A DNA stretch of 64,000 nucleotides from Betaproteobacteria bacterium. Its GTDB lineage: Bacteria > Pseudomonadota > Gammaproteobacteria > Burkholderiales > Rhodocyclaceae. The notes under the pieces are model-generated. The model was given only the letters and a program-made list of their open reading frames with translations, had not been told where the DNA came from and made no database searches. The stretch is taken from NCBI GenBank assembly GCA_012026885.1, contig VEPL01000029.1, forward strand, positions 186,001-250,000. Direction: 5' to 3'. Made by a program: the position numbers and the translations under genes. This document shows positions 31,767 through 41,279 of this stretch, in pieces. Position 1 is the first letter of the stretch. Every line of letters begins with the position of its first letter.

Positions 31767-32840
31767 ATGCGCTCATCGATGTCAATGCCCGGAACCCCCC
31801 GCCGCAACCCGCACCAGGGCGCCTGGCACCAGTTGATTGCCGCTGTCCTGCTCGTGGCCGGCGGCGTGCACCTGGGCAGCGACGCAGATGCCGCCGAGCG
31901 CAAGCGCGGCAGCGCGACTGATCCGGCCGCCCTGTACCACAACTACTGCTCGGTCTGCCATGGCGACCGCGGCGACGGCAACAGCCGCGCCAAGGGCAGT
32001 CTGGTGCCGCCGCCGCGCGATTTCACCCGCGCCACCGACCTGAACCGCGAGGCGATGATTATCATCGTCCGTGAAGGCAAGGCCGGCACGGCGATGGCAG
32101 GCTGGGGCACCCAGTTGAACGACCGGGAAATCGCCGCGGTGGTCGACTATGTGCGCAACACGTTCATGAAGGTGGCGACCGACCCAAAGCTGCAGCGCGG
32201 TCGCACGCTTTATGCGCAGAATTGCATGGCCTGCCACGGCGACCGCGGCCAGGGCGCCCCGGCCCCGTCCGGACTAATTCCGGCCAAAGATTTCACGACA
32301 CCGCAGGCGCGTGCCGAGTTGACGCGCGAACGGATGATCGCCTCGGTCACCAACGGCCGCCCCAATACCCAGATGGTCGCCTTCAAGGGCCGCCTGCCCG
32401 ATGCCGACATCGCCGCCGTCGTCGATTACGTGATGGCCGGACTGATGCTGCCGACCGCCGGCTCGATCTCCGGCACCAGCGCCCACGCCAACCGCAGCGG
32501 CGACGACCCCATGGCCCTGCCCTTCATCAATGGACTGACCGGCAACGTCGCCAAGGGCGAGCGCTTCTACAAGGACAACTGCGCAACCTGCCACGGCATC
32601 AAGGGCGACGGCAAGGGTCCGCGCGCTTACTTCATCAATCCGAAGCCGCGCAACTTCGAGGATGCCGGCTTCCGCAACGGCTTCAACCGTCCGGCCATCT
32701 ACCGCGCGGTCGCCGAGGGCCGCCTGGGCGCGGAAATGCCAGCCTGGAACAAGGTGCTGACCGACCAGGAAATCGCCGACGTCAGCGAATACGTCTTCCG
32801 CGCCTTCGTCCAGCAGAAAACGGCCCGGAGCAGCCGTTGA
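31767..32840 (+). CDS. Triheme class I cytochrome c with three cytochrome domains
   Basis: 357 residues: signal peptide/anchor (about 20-42) and three class I cytochrome domains with CSVCH (61-65), CMACH (143-147) and CATCH (262-266). Each domain has its own methionine: AMAGWG, QMVAFKG and EMPAWN. Such His/Met chains carry electrons at high potential, unlike the bis-His multiheme proteins nearby. It overlaps the next cytochrome gene by 4 bp. The ATG at 31767 was chosen from several clustered ATGs since it lies shortly before the hydrophobic stretch. Confidence 0.88.
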   Translation: MRSSMSMPGTPRRNPHQGAWHQLIAAVLLVAGGVHLGSDADAAERKRGSATDPAALYHNYCSVCHGDRGDGNSRAKGSLVPPPRDFTRATDLNREAMIIIVREGKAGTAMAGWGTQLNDREIAAVVDYVRNTFMKVATDPKLQRGRTLYAQNCMACHGDRGQGAPAPSGLIPAKDFTTPQARAELTRERMIASVTNGRPNTQMVAFKGRLPDADIAAVVDYVMAGLMLPTAGSISGTSAHANRSGDDPMALPFINGLTGNVAKGERFYKDNCATCHGIKGDGKGPRAYFINPKPRNFEDAGFRNGFNRPAIYRAVAEGRLGAEMPAWNKVLTDQEIADVSEYVFRAFVQQKTARSSR

Positions 32841-33802
32841 CCGCAGCAATCCGGGCGCTCGCGGGCGCCCTGCTGGTCGCGGCCGGCTGCTCCTTCGCCG
32901 GCCAAACGCCGGTCGACGGGCGGGCGGTCTACAACTTCCGCTGCTATTTCTGCCACGGCTACTCGGGCGATGCGAAGACACTGGCGGCCACCTTCCTGAA
33001 TCCGCCGCCGGCCAACTTCCAGGCGGCCAAGCCCGCCGAGATGACCGTCGCGCGCGTGCTGCTGGCGCTGCGCGATGGACGTCCGGGCACGGCAATGAAA
33101 CCCTTCCTCGGTGTCATCAGCGAGGGCGAGATGCAGGCGGTCGCCGCCTTCGTCGTCGATGAGTTCGTCGTCCACAAGGCGGAGAACACGCGTTACCACA
33201 CGGTCGAGAACGGCTGGCCGAACCACGAGCGCTACGCGGAGGCATTCCCGTTTGCAAGAGGCGAGATTCCGCTTTCCCGTTCCTGGGAATCACTGACGCC
33301 GGACCAGGCGGCCGGCAAGCGTCTTTTCCTGTCTTCCTGTGTCAGTTGCCACGACCGCGGCGCCCCCGGCGACGACGAAGGCCCGGCCTGGAGCACCCGC
33401 GCCGTCTCCTACCCGCGCGGCGGCTTCTCGCTCGCAACACCCCCCAAGGTGGATGCTATGACCTCGGCCAGCCCGTACGCGCTGCACGAGATCAAGCCGA
33501 AACTGAAGTCACCGACGCCGGTCGAGCGGCGCGGCGAAAAATTGTTCCAGGACAACTGCGCCTTCTGCCACGGCGCTGACGGCAGCGGCCAGAACTGGAT
33601 CGGCAAGTTCCTCGAGCCGCATCCGCGCAACCTGCGCGATCCCGGCATCATGGCGACCATGACGCGCGGTCGCCTGGCTACGGCAATCCGCAACGGCATC
33701 CCCGACACGTCGATGCCGGCCTGGAAGGATGTCCTGCGCGAACGCGACATCCAGGCGATCATCGCCTACATCGACAAGGCCTTCCACCCAGTGCAACCTT
33801 GA
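32837..33802 (+). CDS. Triheme cytochrome c lipoprotein
   Basis: 321 residues starting at a TTG (32837) that overlaps the previous stop and has GGAG 6 nt upstream. The lipobox VAAGC near residue 18 predicts a lipoprotein. Three heme motifs are present: CYFCH (36-40), CVSCH and CAFCH. The first and third domains look like class I cytochromes (AMKPFLG and SMPAWKD methionines), while the middle one, with the segment SCVSCHDRGAPG, is less regular. Together with the preceding gene it gives six hemes of His/Met type, perhaps carrying electrons from the inner membrane toward the conduit. Confidence 0.85.
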   Translation: MTAAIRALAGALLVAAGCSFAGQTPVDGRAVYNFRCYFCHGYSGDAKTLAATFLNPPPANFQAAKPAEMTVARVLLALRDGRPGTAMKPFLGVISEGEMQAVAAFVVDEFVVHKAENTRYHTVENGWPNHERYAEAFPFARGEIPLSRSWESLTPDQAAGKRLFLSSCVSCHDRGAPGDDEGPAWSTRAVSYPRGGFSLATPPKVDAMTSASPYALHEIKPKLKSPTPVERRGEKLFQDNCAFCHGADGSGQNWIGKFLEPHPRNLRDPGIMATMTRGRLATAIRNGIPDTSMPAWKDVLRERDIQAIIAYIDKAFHPVQP

Positions 33803-33814
33803 CCGCAAGATTTG

Positions 33815-33830
33815 CGGCAAGCTTCTTGCT
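33815..33830 (+). promoter_or_regulatory. Possible sigma-54 promoter of the GGDEF-EAL gene
   Basis: The plus strand reads CGGCAAG-CTTC-TTGCT, with proper GG-N10-GC spacing and a perfect TTGCT, but poorer match at -24. It lies 56 bp before the ATG at 33886. It overlaps small inverted repeats, so the evidence is weaker than for the other sites. Confidence 0.45.
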
Positions 33831-33885
33831 ATAGTCATGCGACCAAGGTCATAGCGGCATCGCCGCGGAGGGGAAGCAGCGCGTT

Positions 33886-36800
33886 ATGCGCCCGCAATCA
33901 CCGATTCGCCGACAAAGCGGGAATACGCTCGCTGCAGCCGCCCTGGCCCTGGCACTCACCCTGCCGCTGGCCGGGCTCCTTGCTTGGCAACAGCACACCG
34001 AACGCACGGCCCAGGCAAACCGCCTGGCCTTGCACGCCGACCGTCATGCCCTGGTGCTCGGCCAGACGCTGCAGGAAGTACAGGATGCGACCTGGCTGCT
34101 CGGCGAAGCGATTCCCGGGCGCCCGGCCCAACAGGTCGAGGCGCTGTTCCAGCGTACCCTGTCGCTGACCGCTGCCCGCCGCATCGAGCTGGTTGCCGGC
34201 GGCGAAACGCTGGTCGCACGCGAGACCGGCCACGGCCAGGGCAAGTCGGTGAGCCTGGCGCAACGATTGCCGGCCGATCTGGTCCCGCTCGGGCCACCGA
34301 CGATCACCGTCCACTCGAGCCGCATCGTCATCAATCAGGCGCTGGCGACCGGCGAACGTCGCTTCTGGGGCGATCTCGCCCTGATGTTGCCGATGTCCGG
34401 CCTGATTGCCGCCAGCCGCATCGACGAGCTGCCGCCCGAGGGCTACGCTGCGCGCCTCGAGCATGTGGTCGACGCTGCCAGTGCACCGCACCTTCTTTTC
34501 GGCAGCAGCGAGCCGCCGCAACGGGGCGCCGCCGAGCGTCTGGTGCCGCTTCCCGGAAACGGGAATTTCCGCCTGTTGGTCCAGCCGCTCGACCCGCCTG
34601 CAGAGACGTGGGCGGTCGCCTGGGGCATCCTGACTGCACTCGGCGCGCTTGCCTTCGTGTTCGCGCAGCGCCTGTTGCGTCGTCCCGCCGAACTCGCTGC
34701 CGAGGTCGCCGCGCGCACCGCGCAACTCGACCAGGAAAAGGTTGCTCTGCAACGCGAGGTCGAGCGCCGCCAGCAGATGGAGCAATTGCTGACCTCGACC
34801 AACCTGCTGCTCGACACGATCTTCGACCACCTGCCCGGCATGATCGTGCTGAAGCGGGCCAGCGACCTGCGCGTGGCGCGCATCAACCGCTGGGGCGAAA
34901 TGTTTCTTGGGCGCGAGCGCGAACGGGTCATCGGCCGCAGCAACGAAGAGCTTTACCCGCCCGAGACTGCCGAGCGCCTGACGCAGGCAGACCAGGAGGC
35001 ACTTGCGAGCAACGCACCGCTGGCGACGAGCGTCGAACGCCTGGCAAGCATCGGCGGCGAGGAGAGGATCATGCGCGTGGTACGCATGGCTCTCCCCAAC
35101 GTCTACGGCAAACCTCAATATATCCTCGAGTTCGGCGAGGACATTACCGAGCGCGAGGGGCTCGACCGCCAGGTGCGAGAGCAGCTCAACTTCCTCGAGC
35201 AACTGATCGACGCGATCCCCAGCCCGTTGATGTTCAAGGACCTCGAGGGCCGCTATCTCGGTGCCAACCGCGCTTTCGAGGCTCTGGTCGGCCAGGACCG
35301 CAAGGCAATTTCCGGGCACAAGGTCGAAGACGTCATCCCGCCCGCCAGTGCCGAGGTTCACCGCGAGGCGGACCGCAAGCTGCTGCGCGAAGGCGGCACG
35401 CTCGTCTACGAAACGCAGCTCGCCGGCCCGGACGGCCGTATGCGCGACCTCCTGATGCACAAGGCGCTCTTCCAGAACACCAGCGGCGAGAGCGCCGGCA
35501 TCGTCGGCATCATGCTCGACATTTCCGAGAACAAGCGCGCGGAACGGCAGATCAACCAGCTGAACCGCATCCTCACCGTCCTCAGCGAAACCAACCGGGC
35601 CATCGTGCGCATCGGCAACGAAGACGAGCTGCTCGGCCTCGTCGCCGACCTGCTGCACGACCGCGGCGGATTTCCGGTCGCCTGGACCTACCTGGTGGAA
35701 GGCGAAGGGACGCGCTACTTTGGCGCGGATGCCGCACACGCTGACATCGCCGCCACGACGACGACCGCCTACCGCCGACGCGCCGAGTTCCGCCATGGCG
35801 GCGCCCCTTACTGCGGCAGCCTGACCGCCTGCTGTGACGAAGTGGCAGCGCGCATGGGCGTGCAGGGCCTGCGCTCGCTGGTTCACCTGCCGTTCATCGT
35901 CGCTGGCAGGTACGCCGGTGGCATCGGCATCATCTTCCGCGACGTCGCCCAGCTCGGCGCCGAGGACTACCGGATGCTGCAGGAGCTGGCCGACAACATA
36001 GCCTTCGCGCTCGACTCGATCGCCACCAGCGCCGCCCGCCGCCGCGTCGAGGACCAGTTGCAACTGGCCGCCCGCGTCTTCCAGAACAGCGCCGAGGGCA
36101 TCATCATCTGCGATGCGCGCAACAATATCCTGATGGTTAATCAGGCATTCGAGGCAATGACCGGCTACAGCGCCGCCGAAGTCATCGGGCAGAACCCGCG
36201 CCTCCTCAGCTCAAACCGCCAGGACAAGGCTTTCTACCAGAAAATGTGGGCATCACTGCAGTCCAACGGCGAGTGGCATGGCGAGATCGAGAACCGCCGC
36301 AAGAACGGCGAAATCTACCCCGAGTGGCTGAGTCTGAGCGTGGTGCACGGCGCCGAGGGCGCCATCAGCCACTATGTCGGGACCTTCTCGGACCTGACCA
36401 AGCGCAAGGAAATCGAAAGCCGCCTGGACTTCCTGTCGAACTTCGATCCGCTGACCGCCCTGCCCAACCGGACGCTGTTCCACGACCGTATCTCGCAGGC
36501 CCTGGCACAGGCGGGCGAAGGCAGCCCGCTGGCCGTCATGATGCTCGACATCGACCGCTTCAGCCGCATCAACGAAACCATCGGCCATCAGGCGGGCGAC
36601 GGCGTGCTGATCGAGGTCGCGCACCGGCTGACCGGCATTCTCTCCGCACAGGACAGCGTCTGCCGCCTGGGCGGCGACGAATTCGGCATCATCCTGCCCG
36701 ACGTGCGCGGCGTTTCCGATGCGGCCGCCCGCGCCACCGCAATCTGCGAGGCCCTCGGCCAGCCGCTGACGGTTGTCGGGCATGAGATCCACATCGCCAC

Positions 36801-37812
36801 CAGCGTCGGCATCACCCTCTACCCCGGCGATGCCGACAGCGTGGACGGGCTGCTGCGCACGGCCGACGCGGCCATGCATTCGGCCATCGCCAACGGCGGC
36901 AACGGATTCTGCTTCTTCCAGCAGGAGATGAACCGCTGGTCGGAAGAACGCATCAAGGTCGAAGGACGCCTGCACCACGCGCTCGAGCGCGGCGAACTTC
37001 AGGTCTATTTCCAGCCGCTGGTCGATGCCGAAAGCGGCGAGATCGCCGGCGCCGAAGCCCTGCTGCGCTGGAATGCGGTAGACGACGACAGCGGCCGGCA
37101 AATCTCGCCGGCGGTCTTCATCCCCATCCTCGAGGAGACCGGTCTCATCGTCAAGGTCGGCGAATGGGTACTGCGCACCGCCTGCGAGCAGCAGCAGCGT
37201 TGGCTGCGCGAGACCGGGCGCACGCTGTTCGTGGCGGTCAACCTCTCGGCGCTCCAACTTGCGGACCACGACCTCATCAGCAAGGTTTCGCGCATCATCC
37301 TCGACACCGGGATCAGCGCCGGCGACCTCGAAATCGAACTGACCGAGAGCGCCGCGATGCGCGATGCCGAGCACGGCCTCGAATCGCTGAACCGTCTCAA
37401 GTCACTGGGCGTGCGCCTGTCGCTCGACGATTTCGGCACCGGCTATTCCAGCCTGAGTTACCTCAAGCAGTTGCCGATCGACACGCTCAAGATCGACCGT
37501 TCCTTCGTCATCGATGCCGACCGCGACCGCGAAGCCCTGTCGATTGCGCGGGCCATCGTCGCCATCGGCCATGCGCTGCAACTCGAGATCATCGCCGAGG
37601 GCATCGAGACCGACGCCCAGGCCAGCCTGCTGCGGACGCTGGCCGTCGACATCCTGCAGGGCTACCGCTTCTCCCGGCCGGTCCCGGGCAACGATTTCGT
37701 CGCCCTGTTGCATGCGACGCCGCGCTTCGCCATCGAGGACAGCGACCCGGCCGGTGCGACCGTACTTTTCCCGCACACGGAGAAGCGGCGCGGGACACGG
37801 CAGCTGCATTGA
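33886..37812 (+). CDS. Membrane PAS-PAS-GAF-PAS-GGDEF-EAL c-di-GMP regulator
   Basis: 1308 residues. Two membrane segments (about 14-34 and 245-263) enclose a ~210-residue periplasmic sensory domain of no family I recognise. Then come two PAS domains (about 300-560), a GAF-like domain (about 575-720), a PAS (about 725-850), GGDEF (signature RLGGDEF near 928-933) and EAL (AEALLRW near 1055; also ELTES, DDFGTGYSS, KIDRSF and AEGIE). Both enzymatic signatures are intact, so it could make and/or break c-di-GMP. It follows the triheme genes by 83 bp, with a possible sigma-54 promoter. It probably links a periplasmic signal to surface behaviour. Confidence 0.93.
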   Translation: MRPQSPIRRQSGNTLAAAALALALTLPLAGLLAWQQHTERTAQANRLALHADRHALVLGQTLQEVQDATWLLGEAIPGRPAQQVEALFQRTLSLTAARRIELVAGGETLVARETGHGQGKSVSLAQRLPADLVPLGPPTITVHSSRIVINQALATGERRFWGDLALMLPMSGLIAASRIDELPPEGYAARLEHVVDAASAPHLLFGSSEPPQRGAAERLVPLPGNGNFRLLVQPLDPPAETWAVAWGILTALGALAFVFAQRLLRRPAELAAEVAARTAQLDQEKVALQREVERRQQMEQLLTSTNLLLDTIFDHLPGMIVLKRASDLRVARINRWGEMFLGRERERVIGRSNEELYPPETAERLTQADQEALASNAPLATSVERLASIGGEERIMRVVRMALPNVYGKPQYILEFGEDITEREGLDRQVREQLNFLEQLIDAIPSPLMFKDLEGRYLGANRAFEALVGQDRKAISGHKVEDVIPPASAEVHREADRKLLREGGTLVYETQLAGPDGRMRDLLMHKALFQNTSGESAGIVGIMLDISENKRAERQINQLNRILTVLSETNRAIVRIGNEDELLGLVADLLHDRGGFPVAWTYLVEGEGTRYFGADAAHADIAATTTTAYRRRAEFRHGGAPYCGSLTACCDEVAARMGVQGLRSLVHLPFIVAGRYAGGIGIIFRDVAQLGAEDYRMLQELADNIAFALDSIATSAARRRVEDQLQLAARVFQNSAEGIIICDARNNILMVNQAFEAMTGYSAAEVIGQNPRLLSSNRQDKAFYQKMWASLQSNGEWHGEIENRRKNGEIYPEWLSLSVVHGAEGAISHYVGTFSDLTKRKEIESRLDFLSNFDPLTALPNRTLFHDRISQALAQAGEGSPLAVMMLDIDRFSRINETIGHQAGDGVLIEVAHRLTGILSAQDSVCRLGGDEFGIILPDVRGVSDAAARATAICEALGQPLTVVGHEIHIATSVGITLYPGDADSVDGLLRTADAAMHSAIANGGNGFCFFQQEMNRWSEERIKVEGRLHHALERGELQVYFQPLVDAESGEIAGAEALLRWNAVDDDSGRQISPAVFIPILEETGLIVKVGEWVLRTACEQQQRWLRETGRTLFVAVNLSALQLADHDLISKVSRIILDTGISAGDLEIELTESAAMRDAEHGLESLNRLKSLGVRLSLDDFGTGYSSLSYLKQLPIDTLKIDRSFVIDADRDREALSIARAIVAIGHALQLEIIAEGIETDAQASLLRTLAVDILQGYRFSRPVPGNDFVALLHATPRFAIEDSDPAGATVLFPHTEKRRGTRQLH

Positions 37813-37901
37813 AGCGGCAGCGAACAGCAGGGACAGCCGAAGCGCAAAACCGCACCGCAAGGCCCGCGCATCCCGCCCCGCCAGTGCGCCATGACCCGGC
37901 G

Positions 37902-38585
37902 ATGAAAATGCCCCATTTTTTCCGGTCGACCGCAACTGCCCGCCGGCACTCCGCCCGCGGCGCCCTCAGTACGCTGGCAGCGGCCATCGCCCTTGCCGTC
38001 GCTGCCCCCGGCAACGCGGCGCCGCCGCTGCAACTCGCTCAACTGCGCGCGGCGCCGGTTGTCGCACCCGATCCGGAGCCGCCCCCGGCACGGCCGGCTC
38101 CGGCCGCCCCCGCCATCCCCAAGGCGCGCGAGGCGATCGAACGCGAGTCCTTCCACGACCCGGCCAATCCCGATTTCGCCCGCCTGCAGCGCATCGAGGA
38201 AGCGACCGGGCACATTCCCTACGATGCCAACGGCTTCCCGGACTGGATGCGCGCGCTGCGCGAGGGCCAGATCAAACCGCGCGCGGGCCTGACCGGCAAG
38301 GAACAGATGAATGTCCTGGAACTGGACGTCATCATGCGCAACACCAAGGAAATGCCCTTTGTCCGCTTCCCGCACAAGGCGCACACGCTTTGGCTGGATT
38401 GCAGCAATTGCCACCCGTTCCCGTTCCGGGACGTGGCCGGCAGTACCGAAATACGCATGGCCGACATTTTCCGCGGCCAGTTCTGCGGTATGTGCCATGA
38501 CCGCGTCGCCTTCGTGACTTTCTTCTCCTGCCAGCGCTGCCACAGCGTGGACCAGGCGTCGGCACCGGCACGGACGAAGCGCTGA
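37902..38585 (+). CDS. Triheme c7-type cytochrome, type B
   Basis: 227 residues with a signal peptide (about 17-40), a Pro/Ala-rich stretch and a C-terminal c7 triheme domain: CSNCH, CGMCH and CQRCH, with 'VRFPHKAHTLWLDC' before the first heme. It shares 'W.(R/E)A...GQIKPRA.L' and the general plan with the genes at 21327 and 22914, showing that this gene type was copied within the island. The ATG at 37902 is preceded by GGCG only, so the start is moderately sure. It lies between two c-di-GMP sensor genes and is convergent with the second. Confidence 0.87.
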   Translation: MKMPHFFRSTATARRHSARGALSTLAAAIALAVAAPGNAAPPLQLAQLRAAPVVAPDPEPPPARPAPAAPAIPKAREAIERESFHDPANPDFARLQRIEEATGHIPYDANGFPDWMRALREGQIKPRAGLTGKEQMNVLELDVIMRNTKEMPFVRFPHKAHTLWLDCSNCHPFPFRDVAGSTEIRMADIFRGQFCGMCHDRVAFVTFFSCQRCHSVDQASAPARTKR

Positions 38586-38622
38586 GACGCATCCGGGCAG
38601 CGCCGCCCGGTCACCGCCGCGA

Positions 38623-41037
38623 TCAGCCGAGCGGTTCGGGCGGGGAGAGGTGGTAGCCCTGCGCCTGGTGGCAGGCGAAGGCACGCAACAGATCGAGTTG
38701 CTGCTCGTTCTCGACGCCTTCGGCGACGACCCGGAAATCGAGCGCCGTCGCAATGCCGAACACCGCGCCGACAATCGCCCGCGAACGGTCGTCGCGGGTG
38801 CAGTCGCGCACCAGGCTGTTGTCGATCTTGAGTGCATCCGGGGCGAGTTCGCCCAGCGCCGGCAGGCCGGTGAAACCGGTGCCGAAATCGTCGATCGACA
38901 CCTGGATGCCGATGGCGCGCAATTCCTTGAATATCCGCGCCGTCCGCGCCACGTCCTGCATGGCCAGCACCTCGGCGACCTCGATGTTGAGCAGCTCCGG
39001 CGATAGCCCGGTCCGGCGCACGATGTCGTGGATCATCTCGAGCAGGTCGGACCGGCGGAATTCGGTCGCCGACAGGTTCACGGCAACAAAGACGTCCTGC
39101 TTCTCGAGCTGCCACAGGCGCGCCTGGGTACAGGCATTTTCCAGAACCCATTCGCCGATGCGCGTCATCAGCTCGCACTCCTCGGCGAGACCGATGAAGT
39201 CCTCCGGTGGAATGACGTCGCCGTCGGCGGTGCGCCAGCGCAGCAGCGCTTCCTTGCCGCAGACGCGGCCGCTGCGCAGGTCGTGGATCGCCTGGTAGTG
39301 GATCTCGAATTCGCGGTTGATGAAGGCATCCTTGAGGCGCGACTCGAGTTCGGCGCGGCGCGTCGGCTTGCCGAGCAGGTCGGGGGAGAAGATGCACTTG
39401 TCGGCGCGTCCCCGGCCCTTGACCTGATACATCGCCATGTCGGCGCACTTCATCAGCGACTCCGCATCCTGGGCATCGCGCGGGAACATGGCGATGCCGA
39501 TGCTGGTCGTGATCACGCGCGACTGGCCGCCGAGCTCGATCGGCTCCTGCATCGCCGCGAGGATCTTGTCGGCAACCATGCAGGCGTCCTCTTCGTCGCC
39601 AATCTCCGGCAGCAGGACCGTGAACTCGTCGCCGGCGAAACGGGCGACCGTATCGGCATTGCGCACGCAGTTGCGCAGGCGGCTGGCGACCGCCTTGAGC
39701 AGCGTATCGCCGGCATCGTGGCCGAGGGTGTCGTTGACTTCCTTGAAGCGGTCGAGATCGAGGAACATTATCGCCGGCGTACGCGCCTTGTTGCGCCGGG
39801 CGACGGCGATCGCCTGCTCGAGGCGGTCGCGGAACAGGATGCGGTTGGGAAGCCCGGTCAAGGCATCGTGGAAGGCTCGGAAAGCCATCTGTTCCTCGCG
39901 CTCCTTGCGCTCCGTGATGTCGGAGAAGATGGCGACGTAGTGCTCGATCGCGCCCTTGGGGTCGCGCACTGCGCTGACATTGAGCCATTCGGCGTACATC
40001 GAGCCGTTCTTGCGCCGGTTCCAGATCTCGCCGCGCCACTCGCCGTGCTGCTGCAGTGCCGTCCAGAACTCGCGGTAGAACTCATCCGACTGGCGGCCGG
40101 ACTTCAGCAGGACCGGCGTCTGCCCGATGACCTCGTCGGCGGGATAGCCGGTGGTATCGGAGAAGGCCTTGTTGACCATCTGGAAGCGCGTCTGCGGATC
40201 CGTCACCGCGATCCCCTCGAGCGAGTTCTCGAACACGATGCGCATCAGGCGCTGCTGCCGTAGCAGATCGTGGGCCTTGTCCATGACCTTGTTGAAGGCA
40301 TCAATCGCGTCGCCGATCTCGTTGCGCCCGGAAACCGGCAGCGGCTCGCTGACCTCGATGTCGCCCTCGGCGATGCGGCGCAGGCCTGAGGTCATGCGGC
40401 GCAAGGGGCGGTTCACCAGACGCGAGACAAATAGCCAGATAAGCAGGCCGGTCGGCAGGCTGAGCAGGATCGCGGCGAGCGTTGCCTCGCGGCGGAAATC
40501 GGCCACCGTCCGGTCGGCCTTGTCGAGCTTGATTTCCATGCTGACCGCGCCAAGGATGGTTCCGACCGGCACCTCGTGGCAGTTCAGGCAGTCCTTGCCC
40601 AGGTATTCCTTCTGGGCGATCACCGGCAGGACGGCGCGCAGCTTGCGCCCGCCGCCTTCGTTCTCGATCTCCGCAAAATACTTCTTGCCATCGACCAGGG
40701 CCTGCTCCTCGACGGCGTCGGACGCCTGTTCATGCTCGAATCCGGGGCCGAACTGATTGCGGACCGCTGTCGACCGGATCACCTTGAGCGAGGCGATGTT
40801 GTTCGTTTCCTTGATCTGGTCGAGGAAGATGTTGCGATACGGCATGGTGCCGGTGATCATCATGCCGGTGAGGCCGGCCATGGTCATCTGGTGGACGCTG
40901 TTGGCGAAATCTTCCGCCTGCGCCCGCGCGATGGTGCGCTGCTCGTAGATCGCCCAGCCGATCAGGCCGAATACGGCGGCAGCACCGGCGAGCAGAACGA
41001 GAACGACGAGACGGACCCAGATCTTGATATTGTTCAT
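38623..41037 (-). CDS. Heme-c-binding HAMP-PAS-GGDEF-EAL sensor
   Basis: 804 residues. Membrane segment (about 10-30), a periplasmic domain (about 31-183) containing a c-type heme motif CLNCH at 150-154, second membrane segment (about 184-204), HAMP (about 205-256), PAS (about 270-390), GGDEF (RFAGDEF) and EAL (KEALLRW, DDFGTGF, KIDNSL, AEGVE). The AGDEF variant is generally still compatible with cyclase activity. A c-heme in a periplasmic PAS-like domain is known from Geobacter chemoreceptors, where it senses redox state or small ligands. Here it would connect redox conditions outside the inner membrane to c-di-GMP. It is convergent with the triheme gene at 37902. Confidence 0.93.
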   Translation of the reverse strand: MNNIKIWVRLVVLVLLAGAAAVFGLIGWAIYEQRTIARAQAEDFANSVHQMTMAGLTGMMITGTMPYRNIFLDQIKETNNIASLKVIRSTAVRNQFGPGFEHEQASDAVEEQALVDGKKYFAEIENEGGGRKLRAVLPVIAQKEYLGKDCLNCHEVPVGTILGAVSMEIKLDKADRTVADFRREATLAAILLSLPTGLLIWLFVSRLVNRPLRRMTSGLRRIAEGDIEVSEPLPVSGRNEIGDAIDAFNKVMDKAHDLLRQQRLMRIVFENSLEGIAVTDPQTRFQMVNKAFSDTTGYPADEVIGQTPVLLKSGRQSDEFYREFWTALQQHGEWRGEIWNRRKNGSMYAEWLNVSAVRDPKGAIEHYVAIFSDITERKEREEQMAFRAFHDALTGLPNRILFRDRLEQAIAVARRNKARTPAIMFLDLDRFKEVNDTLGHDAGDTLLKAVASRLRNCVRNADTVARFAGDEFTVLLPEIGDEEDACMVADKILAAMQEPIELGGQSRVITTSIGIAMFPRDAQDAESLMKCADMAMYQVKGRGRADKCIFSPDLLGKPTRRAELESRLKDAFINREFEIHYQAIHDLRSGRVCGKEALLRWRTADGDVIPPEDFIGLAEECELMTRIGEWVLENACTQARLWQLEKQDVFVAVNLSATEFRRSDLLEMIHDIVRRTGLSPELLNIEVAEVLAMQDVARTARIFKELRAIGIQVSIDDFGTGFTGLPALGELAPDALKIDNSLVRDCTRDDRSRAIVGAVFGIATALDFRVVAEGVENEQQLDLLRAFACHQAQGYHLSPPEPLG

Positions 41038-41140
41038 CAGCGATCGCCGCAGTACGGCGCGACGTCAAGTAGGTTGGCGAACCGCCGGGAGGCGGGACCG
41101 AAGTTCGTTAGCTGATGGAGTATAAAACCTTATTTGACAT

Positions 41141-41217
41141 TGGCGCGCCCGAGACGATTCGAACGTCCGACCCCTGCCTTCGGAGGGCAGTACTCTATCC
41201 AGCTGAGCTACGGGCGC
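41141..41217 (-). tRNA. tRNA-Arg (CCG)
   Basis: The minus strand folds into a cloverleaf with acceptor arms GCGCCCG and CGGGCGC, anticodon stem CTGCC/GGCAG, loop CTCCGAA (anticodon CCG, reading CGG), T-arm with TTCGAAT and an encoded CCA end. Length 77 nt including discriminator G and CCA. Confidence 0.95.
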
Positions 41218-41279
41218 GCGTGAGCCGCGATTCTAACGCCGGCGCCGTGCCCCGTCCATTCCGGTGCATGGCGTTCCCG

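Noticed and set aside
32222..32836. Upstream extension of the triheme lipoprotein frame
   Set aside because: The frame is open to 32222, but that part is a shifted frame inside the preceding cytochrome; the TTG at 32837 with GGAG and lipobox is the sensible start.
33803..33817. Terminator hairpin after the triheme lipoprotein gene
   Set aside because: CCGCAA-GAT-TTGCGG forms a 6-bp stem but no T run follows; it overlaps the possible promoter instead.
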